From positions 1-28,812 of the forward strand of contig USIG01000006.1 in assembly GCA_900554685.1 (NCBI GenBank): 28,812 bases of DNA, read 5' to 3'. A program made the position numbers and the translations under genes. Of this stretch, positions 23,763 through 28,812 are shown in pieces. Positions within the stretch are counted from its first letter, which is position 1. Each line of letters opens with the position of its first letter. Under the pieces are notes generated by a model. The model was not told where the DNA came from. It searched no databases and worked only from the letters and a program-made list of their open reading frames with translations. The DNA comes from an uncultured Cryptobacterium sp. (GTDB taxonomy: Bacteria; Actinomycetota; Coriobacteriia; Coriobacteriales; Eggerthellaceae).

Positions 23763-24731
23763 GTGCAGCAAAAAGAACAATCACATAAATCTACCAACAA
23801 CGCTGCTCAGAACGATTTAATCGATAAAGCAAGCAGAATCGTTTCGAATAGTGCATTCGACAGCACTTCTGACATCTCGTCCGAGTGCAAGCTTGCCAAC
23901 ACATCTGACATTACCTCGGATAGCACGCTAAGTACCACATCTAACAGTGAATCAAATAGTACCTCGGATAGCACGCTAAATACACCTGATCAGTTTTCTC
24001 GAAGTCGCATGATATATGGAGAAAGTGGAATTGAAAGGCTTTCCCATGCACGTGTTGCCGTATTTGGCCTTGGAGGCGTTGGCGGAAACGTTTGCGAAGC
24101 GCTTGTCCGCACTGGACTAGGAGCGATCGATATCATCGATAAGGACGTTGTCGATATCACAAACCTTAACCGTCAGGTTATTGCCACCCATCACACCCTC
24201 GGAATGCGCAAGATAGACGCAATGGAACAGCGGCTTTTAAGTATCAACCCGTCCTGCAAAATAACAAAATACGACTGCTTTTTCCTGCCTGAAACTGCAG
24301 ATCAGTTCAATTTTTCACACTACGATTACATCGTGGATGCCGTAGACACCGTTACGGCAAAAATAGAACTTATTGTACGTGCCCATAAAGCAAAAACACC
24401 AATCATAAGTGCAATGGGAGCAGGCAACAAAACAGATCCAACAGCACTTCAAATTGTAGATATCTACGAAACTTCAGTCTGTCGTTTAGCTCGCATTATG
24501 CGCAAAGAACTTCGTAAGCGAGGCATTGATCATCTGAAAGTGTGCTATTCAAGTGAACCTTCTTGCACGCCCTTCACTGACATAACAGGGCAGGAATCTA
24601 TGACAAAACAAAGCACGCGTCCCGCACCGGGTTCCAACGCATTTGTTCCCGCCGCAATGGGCCTTGCACTTGCCTCAGAAGTGGTACGTGATATAACCTC
24701 GCACCCCGATCGCCACAACCAACCACTGTAA
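23763..24731 (+). CDS. tcdA: tRNA threonylcarbamoyladenosine dehydratase (TcdA/ThiF superfamily) with a Ser/Thr-rich leader
   Basis: The E1-like enzyme uses ATP to convert t6A to its cyclic form in ANN-decoding tRNAs. The core begins at QFSRSRMIYGESGIERL (about residue 77), then the nucleotide fold VAVFGLGGVGGNV (98-110), DKDVVDITNLNRQV, DYIVDAVDTVTAK and SAMGAGNKTDPTAL, all typical of TcdA. The C-terminal GSNAFVPAAMGLALASEVV also fits. An unusual 76-residue leader precedes the core and is rich in Ser, Thr, Asp and Asn with short repeats. The start is a GTG with AAAGGA about 11 bases upstream; no ribosome site precedes the internal ATG at 24009, so the leader is probably translated. Confidence 0.85.
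   Translation: MQQKEQSHKSTNNAAQNDLIDKASRIVSNSAFDSTSDISSECKLANTSDITSDSTLSTTSNSESNSTSDSTLNTPDQFSRSRMIYGESGIERLSHARVAVFGLGGVGGNVCEALVRTGLGAIDIIDKDVVDITNLNRQVIATHHTLGMRKIDAMEQRLLSINPSCKITKYDCFFLPETADQFNFSHYDYIVDAVDTVTAKIELIVRAHKAKTPIISAMGAGNKTDPTALQIVDIYETSVCRLARIMRKELRKRGIDHLKVCYSSEPSCTPFTDITGQESMTKQSTRPAPGSNAFVPAAMGLALASEVVRDITSHPDRHNQPL
23912..23979 (+). repeat. 20-bp direct repeat inside the tcdA leader
   Basis: TACCTCGGATAGCACGCTAA occurs identically at 23912-23931 and 23960-23979, a 48-bp (16-codon) spacing. It encodes TSDSTL twice. It is in frame and lies entirely in the low-complexity leader. Confidence 0.85.
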
Positions 24732-24786
24732 CCGGATCACTACGGCTAGTCACTGCAACCTATAACTGAAAGCCATCATGCAGCCA

Positions 24787-25668
24787 TCACTTTTTTGGTT
24801 TATTGGTTTTTGTGGTACTTAGAGCAACACGGACCGCCTCTTCGGGATCATCCGTCAAAACTACAAGGCTGGTATCCAAATCATCAATCATGCCGCGCTT
24901 CGCAAGTATTTCCTGCGTCCAGTTCATAAGGCCACTCCAGTATTCTTTTCCAAATAAAACCATGGGCATATTCGCAACCTTATGCGTTTGCACCAGCACA
25001 AGCAATTCATACATTTCATCAAGTGTGCCAAATCCACCCGGGAAGAAAATGGCACCTGATGAATACTTCACAAACATGGTCTTACGCACGAAGAAATAAC
25101 GAAAGCTCATCCCGAGGTTAACCCACTCGTTGAGCTGTTCTTCATAAGGAAGTTCGATAGCAAGCCCTATCGAAGTGCCACCTGCAAGCGCTGCTCCACG
25201 ATTCGCTGCTTCCATAATCCCAGGTCCACCACCAGTTATAACGGCAACGCCCTGATTAGCTAACAGAGCACCTGTTAAAACTGCTTCTTCATAGTAAAGA
25301 TCCGTGGGCTTAGTTCGCGCAGACCCAAAAACAGCCACCGCGGGGCCAACTTCCGCCAACGCACCAAAACCATCAACAAACTCTGCTTGAATGCGCATGA
25401 CGCGCCAAGGATCAGCATGGAGCCAATCGGTATCATGACTATCATGCGAGCTCGCAATTAAATTGCCCGTCGTATTGTCCTGCGGAATCATGGAACCACG
25501 CATCATCACAGGACCACGACGATACACCGCCCCCAGTGGAGACTCGCTTGTTTTTTGAGCTTTTTCCTCAGCGGTCTCTGCAAGCATCGCTGCCATTTTT
25601 TCACGGAAGGCATCATCGATAAGCTTCTGTTCTGCTTTCCTGCTCTTCTTTTTTCCCTTTTTCGCCAT
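24787..25668 (-). CDS. LOG-family protein (TIGR00730), actinobacterial long form
   Basis: A 293-residue Rossmann-fold protein of the LOG family, whose members include cytokinin-riboside-monophosphate phosphoribohydrolases and nucleotide hydrolases. Signature motifs are GGGPGIMEAANRG (146-158) and PGGFGTLDE (210-218), with SFRYFFVRKTMFVKYS between. A lysine-rich N-terminus is followed by DTDWLHADPWRVMRIQAEFVDGFGALAE, a segment typical of actinobacterial members. ATG at 25668 has GAGGGGGAG upstream. It is convergent with tcdA, 55 bp away. The physiological substrate in bacteria of this group is not settled. Confidence 0.9.
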   Translation of the reverse strand: MAKKGKKKSRKAEQKLIDDAFREKMAAMLAETAEEKAQKTSESPLGAVYRRGPVMMRGSMIPQDNTTGNLIASSHDSHDTDWLHADPWRVMRIQAEFVDGFGALAEVGPAVAVFGSARTKPTDLYYEEAVLTGALLANQGVAVITGGGPGIMEAANRGAALAGGTSIGLAIELPYEEQLNEWVNLGMSFRYFFVRKTMFVKYSSGAIFFPGGFGTLDEMYELLVLVQTHKVANMPMVLFGKEYWSGLMNWTQEILAKRGMIDDLDTSLVVLTDDPEEAVRVALSTTKTNKPKK

Positions 25669-25703
25669 AGCTCCCCCTCGTGGTTTTCCCTATGCTTTTC
25701 GCA

Positions 25704-25824
25704 CAGTTTCTCACGTTTTCACGCAGTTCTTCGCGTGCCCTTTCGCAGGTTTTCGCGTGCCCTTTCACGGTTTACGCACGCTCGCAGTTTTTGCACGCTT
25801 TTTCACAGTTTTCTTACGCTTTTC
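25704..25824. repeat. imperfect tandem array of 17-22 bp upstream of the LOG-family gene
   Basis: Six units begin at 25704, 25724, 25746, 25768, 25785 and 25806. Each starts CAG or CGG, followed by a T-rich stretch, a GCACGC-like core and TTTCA or TTTCG. Units two and three share an exact 15-bp block (TTCGCGTGCCCTTTC) 22 bp apart. The array sits in the 250-bp gap between the LOG-family and DUF2130 genes, directly upstream of the former. Confidence 0.75.
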
Positions 25825-25918
25825 CTTGCGACCTTCTCTATTTTATTGAAACTCGTTTCCTTGCCTGCGGGCTCGCCTTACCTCACCAAGACTTCCCCGC
25901 CTCTCGGAAGGCTTTCTT

Positions 25919-27547
25919 TTACTGAAATTCTGGCCCCTCTTCTGAAGGCTCTTCCTTATCTTCCAAAGCACGCGCTTGATGCAGTTCGTCAAATTTTGCT
26001 TTCATAGTCGGATTGTTACGCGTCAATTTCTTGATCGTAAGTGCTTCGGCCTTGTCGTTAGCAAGACGAAGATTGTTCTCCGAGCCCAGAAGCGCTTCTT
26101 TGGTTTTCAGGAGATGATCAATAGTTTTGTCGATCTCATCAATTGCCTTCTTAAACTTTTCACTTGCCAGACGATAATTACGGCCAAACTTCTGCTTGAA
26201 ATCCTCCATTTCGTTTTCGAAATTGGTAATGTCGATATTTTGCTTCTTCACCAGCGCCAATTCCGCCTTATACTGCAACGCACTTTGCGAAGTGTTGCGC
26301 AAAATGCTGATAAGCGGAATAAAGAACTGCGGACGAATGACATACATTTTTTCGAAACGGTATGACACATCAACAATTCCGGCGTTATACAGCTCGCTTT
26401 CTGGCTCCAACAATGAAACGAGCACCGCATATTCGCAGTTCTTCTTTCTTCGGTCGGAATCTAACTTCTTGAAGAAATCTTCGTTTTTGTGTCGATGCGT
26501 TGACTCGTCTTGCTCGTTTTTCATTTCGAACATGATAGAAACAAGTTCGTTTCCCTCTTCGTCTGTTTCGCGGAAAATATAGTCGCCCTTAGAGCCCGAC
26601 GAGGCATCATTATCCTTTTCAAAATAGGCATTCCGGAAAGCCGTAGCACGCAACCGATTGAACTCCGTTTCGCAGTGCTGTTCGAGTGTTTCGCCTAGCA
26701 TTTTCGTTGAAAGACGCGCCTTCATGTCGCGATACCGCTCAATTTCCTGATCTTTATAGGCGATCAGTTCATCCTTTGCACGAAGTTTGTCGGCCATTTG
26801 AGCTTTGAGCTCATTTTCTCGTTGATTTTTCTCAGCTTCCTTTAAGGCTACTTGCGCCTGCAATGAGGTGCGCTCCTGTTCGATTTGCGCGCTAAAGTTA
26901 TCGCGCTCGCGGTCAAGCTGAGCCTTGAGTGCATCACGCTGTCGCTCCACTTCGACTTTCGCCTGCGTTACCGCAAGTTCCTTTTCTGCTGCAAAGGTGG
27001 TTTTTTGATTGGTGAGCTGTTGCTCGAGCTCGGTAATACGCACATTTTTTTCAGCGACAGCATTCTGTAATGAAGAAGCTAGTTTCTCCTGTTCTAAAGC
27101 AGCACTATCTTTTTGCTGCTTTAATTGTGCTTGGAGAGTCTCGCGTTCCCGCTCGATCTGAGTCTGCAAGGCATCACGTTCTCGCTGAACCTGAACAAGC
27201 GCATCCTTTTGTTCTTGTAAAACTTTTGCTACCTCGTTTTGAGCGTACAACTCTTTTTCTCGTGCTAAAGCTTCAATCTGTGCCTTTAACTCAGAAATAG
27301 TCGCATCGCGCTGAGCAACCGTTTGCTGCATTGAGGCATCTTTCGCCGCCAAGCTTTCCTGAAGCTTTCCTTGCGCCTGAGATGCTGCCAAGGCAAGAGC
27401 CTGCTCCTTTTCGGTGCGGAGCAATTCTTCACGCTTTGCTAATTCTTGCTGAAATTCGCTGTCACGAACTTGTTTGACAATATCGGCGAAACCCGATTCA
27501 TCTACTTTGAATACTTTCCCGCAATGAGGACATTTTATTTCGTTCAT
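25919..27547 (-). CDS. DUF2130 protein: coiled coil plus nuclease-like domain
   Basis: A 542-residue protein. It opens with a short zinc-ribbon-like CPHCG (Cys6, Cys9; a second pair is absent). A long Gln/Glu/Ala/Arg-rich coiled coil runs from about residue 25 to 280. The conserved DUF2130 region follows: LGETLEQHCETEFNRLR (Glu286), KGDYIFRE (Asp322) and FEMKNE (Glu341, Lys343). The D...ExK arrangement resembles a PD-(D/E)XK nuclease active site. A helical C-terminus ends in an acidic tail. The ATG at 27547 follows GGAGGGG. It is 45 bp after the SDR gene on the same strand, so perhaps co-transcribed. Function is not established; nuclease activity is inference from the motif. Confidence 0.85.
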   Translation of the reverse strand: MNEIKCPHCGKVFKVDESGFADIVKQVRDSEFQQELAKREELLRTEKEQALALAASQAQGKLQESLAAKDASMQQTVAQRDATISELKAQIEALAREKELYAQNEVAKVLQEQKDALVQVQRERDALQTQIERERETLQAQLKQQKDSAALEQEKLASSLQNAVAEKNVRITELEQQLTNQKTTFAAEKELAVTQAKVEVERQRDALKAQLDRERDNFSAQIEQERTSLQAQVALKEAEKNQRENELKAQMADKLRAKDELIAYKDQEIERYRDMKARLSTKMLGETLEQHCETEFNRLRATAFRNAYFEKDNDASSGSKGDYIFRETDEEGNELVSIMFEMKNEQDESTHRHKNEDFFKKLDSDRRKKNCEYAVLVSLLEPESELYNAGIVDVSYRFEKMYVIRPQFFIPLISILRNTSQSALQYKAELALVKKQNIDITNFENEMEDFKQKFGRNYRLASEKFKKAIDEIDKTIDHLLKTKEALLGSENNLRLANDKAEALTIKKLTRNNPTMKAKFDELHQARALEDKEEPSEEGPEFQ

Positions 27548-27592
27548 GCAAGAACCCCTCCGTTACGATCCATCGCTAAACAAAAGCTCGAT

Positions 27593-28357
27593 TTAGACAA
27601 GGAGCCAACCACCTTCAGCATAAATAACCTGGCCTGTTAGATAACTCGATTCTTCCGCCGCCAAGAAAAGCACGCAGTTGGCAATATCGTCCTTGGTGCC
27701 ACGGCGACCTAGCGGAATTTTTTCACAAAGAGCCTTTTCCACTTGAGGGTCCTTGTACAATTCCGCATTTAAATCAGTAGGAATACTGCCTGGTCCCACC
27801 GCATTTACGCGAATGCCGTTAGGACCCATGGCGCGCGCAAAAGTTTTAGTAAGGGTTACCACTCCTGCTTTGCTCACATTGTAAAGAGCGTTGTCTGGTA
27901 CAAACGTTACGGAACTTACCGACGCAATATTTACAATATTCCCTGTCGTTTTTGCTGCACAATGATACTGGCAGAACCATTGGCTCGCAAAAAAGACCGA
28001 CTTCAGGTTCGTATCCATTACACGATCCCATTGCTCCTCGCTAACATCGCGAACATCTTCCTTAGAATAAATGCCAGCATTATTCACTAACACATCGATA
28101 GTGCCGAATTTGTCTACAACCGATTGCAAAAACGTCTCTATCTCGTGAGGTTTTGAAACATCGCAACTTGCTGCCATAATACGGCTTCGGTCGTCACCTG
28201 CAATTTCTTGCATCAATGTTTCCTTGCCTTCCGCAGAACGGCTGCAGAGAGCGACCACTGCGCCTGCCTCATAAAAGCGTTCTGCTATTCGGCGACCAAT
28301 ACCGCGAGCAGACCCCGTTACCACAACTACTTTCCCCGTAAAATCGTATGAAATCAT
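27593..28357 (-). CDS. short-chain dehydrogenase/reductase (SDR), FabG-like
   Basis: A 254-residue NAD(P)-dependent oxidoreductase. The cofactor motif is TGSARGIG (14-21), with CDVS (65-68) and VNNAG (91-95). The expected catalytic set is Asn117, Ser146, Tyr159 and Lys163 (YNVSK). RVNAVGPGSIPT and a C-terminal GQVIYAEGGW complete the classical SDR pattern. The ATG at 28357 is preceded by AAAGGAG at 6-base spacing; a longer frame upstream has no such site. It resembles FabG and sugar or alcohol dehydrogenases, but without fatty-acid genes nearby the substrate is uncertain. A possible promoter (TTGCTG, 17 bases, AATAAT) lies just upstream on the minus strand. Confidence 0.9.
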   Translation of the reverse strand: MISYDFTGKVVVVTGSARGIGRRIAERFYEAGAVVALCSRSAEGKETLMQEIAGDDRSRIMAASCDVSKPHEIETFLQSVVDKFGTIDVLVNNAGIYSKEDVRDVSEEQWDRVMDTNLKSVFFASQWFCQYHCAAKTTGNIVNIASVSSVTFVPDNALYNVSKAGVVTLTKTFARAMGPNGIRVNAVGPGSIPTDLNAELYKDPQVEKALCEKIPLGRRGTKDDIANCVLFLAAEESSYLTGQVIYAEGGWLLV

Positions 28358-28537
28358 GAACTGCTCCTTTGTTGCCACGAGCCCTATTATTAAGAGCTTT
28401 TTACTCTTCAGCAAACCTTTCAGGTATCTTATTCAAGCCTATCAGCTCTTCTTGGTATCGTGACCTCCCATTTTGTTTTGTTTAATTTTGTTTTGATTTT
28501 GGATCTACTCGTATCTAGTCAAATGATTGCATCTTAT

Positions 28538-28651
28538 TGATGGTTATCACCGAGCGTGATGGTTGCCACTGAGCTTATTGGTTACCGCTGAGCGTGATGG
28601 TTGCCACTGAGCTTGATGGTTACCACCGAGCGTGATGGTTGCCACTGAGCG
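28538..28651. repeat. six tandem 19-bp repeats
   Basis: Six full copies at 28538, 28557, 28576, 28595, 28614 and 28633, plus a short partial copy. The commonest unit is TGATGGTTGCCACTGAGCG; the copies alternate between GTTGCC and GTTACC/GTTATC forms. That alternation suggests expansion of a two-unit block of 38 bp. Confidence 0.9.
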
Positions 28652-28782
28652 TGTTGCGAAATGAGAAGTTTTGCCACATTTTCTCATCACGTGCATTAAT
28701 GGCATTGTACAAAGCATACAAAAATGGTAACGAATGATGTACGAGCCACATTTTTCAAATCATGTCCCGAAAAGTGGTGTAA

Positions 28783-28808
28783 GCCGCCCCATATTTCTAC
28801 GGGGCGGC
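28783..28808. terminator. GC-rich hairpin at window edge
   Basis: GCCGCCCC and GGGGCGGC form a perfect 8-bp stem with a 10-base loop. On the minus strand it is followed by TTACACCACTTTTC, only a weak T tract, so it may terminate a minus-strand gene lying beyond the window. Confidence 0.45.
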
Positions 28809-28812
28809 GCGG

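Larger units (their letters stand above)
28358..28812. other. 455-bp intergenic region at window end with repeats and dyads
   Basis: No gene is accepted here. It holds the upstream region of the SDR gene, a T/G-rich stretch (about 28472-28500), the 19-bp tandem array (28538-28651) and a dyad ATGAGAA-N13-TTCTCAT (28661-28687). It also has a possible plus-strand promoter (TTGTAC 28705-28710, 17 bases, TAACGA) and a GC-rich hairpin at the edge. A frame starting at the ATG pair near 28733 stays open to the edge but has no ribosome site and is too short to judge. Confidence 0.55.

Noticed and set aside
24732..24786. Fifth repeat array between tcdA and the LOG-family gene
   Set aside because: CACTG-like words recur, but units do not align at a consistent period.
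28538..28651. CRISPR array
   Set aside because: Units are contiguous with no spacers, and no cas genes are present. The same reasoning applies to the other arrays in the window.

Overview
The window is a gene-dense bacterial chromosome segment of moderate GC with Shine-Dalgarno sites before nearly every gene. No rRNA, tRNA, CRISPR array, insertion sequence or prophage gene is visible. The best lineage guess is Actinomycetota, class Coriobacteriia (Eggerthellales-like, perhaps a low-GC oral or gut genus such as Cryptobacterium). It rests on the actinobacterial N-terminal signature of the LOG-family protein, a menaquinol-type fumarate reductase operon in the order C-A-B, and an OFA-type MFS carrier with a LysR regulator. 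This is inference from protein style, not a database match.

Layout. 1-1969 (minus): the N-terminus of a CPBP intramembrane protease cut by the window edge, then a YtrA-type GntR repressor and a DUF1648/DUF5808 membrane protein overlapping by ATGA. 2273-5519 (plus): fumarate reductase/succinate dehydrogenase (diheme cytochrome b, flavoprotein, iron-sulfur subunit). 5688-11746 (minus): NADPH glutamate synthase (large then small subunit), separated from the frd operon by a 30-bp perfect palindrome. 11914-13088: a small orphan protein convergent with a YczE/YitT-like membrane protein. 13201-17363: a LysR regulator divergent from an OFA-type MFS transporter and a type-B carboxylesterase, which together look like an uptake-and-hydrolysis locus for an ester. 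17497-20427: an iron-dependent alcohol dehydrogenase divergent from a TetR regulator and a PHP-domain phosphoesterase. 20540-21911: a second TetR regulator and a SAM methyltransferase sharing a nearly identical dyad operator. 21934-28357: an M20 PepV-like dipeptidase, a TcdA-type tRNA-modifying enzyme, a LOG-family (TIGR00730) protein, a DUF2130 coiled-coil protein with a nuclease-like motif, and an SDR oxidoreductase.

Metabolic reading. Fumarate respiration and glutamate synthase point to anaerobic energy conservation and ammonia assimilation. The alcohol dehydrogenase, dipeptidase, esterase and SDR enzymes suit an asaccharolytic or peptide-using anaerobe.

The most unusual feature is not a single gene. 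Four separate gene-flanking minisatellites with 19-22 bp periods occur between 17.4 and 28.7 kb, each with an unrelated unit. Two further short duplications lie in frame inside coding sequences (the PHP protein and the TcdA leader). One array starts in the last codons of the alcohol dehydrogenase gene and copies its stop codon. Together they suggest that short tandem duplication is unusually active or well tolerated in this genome.
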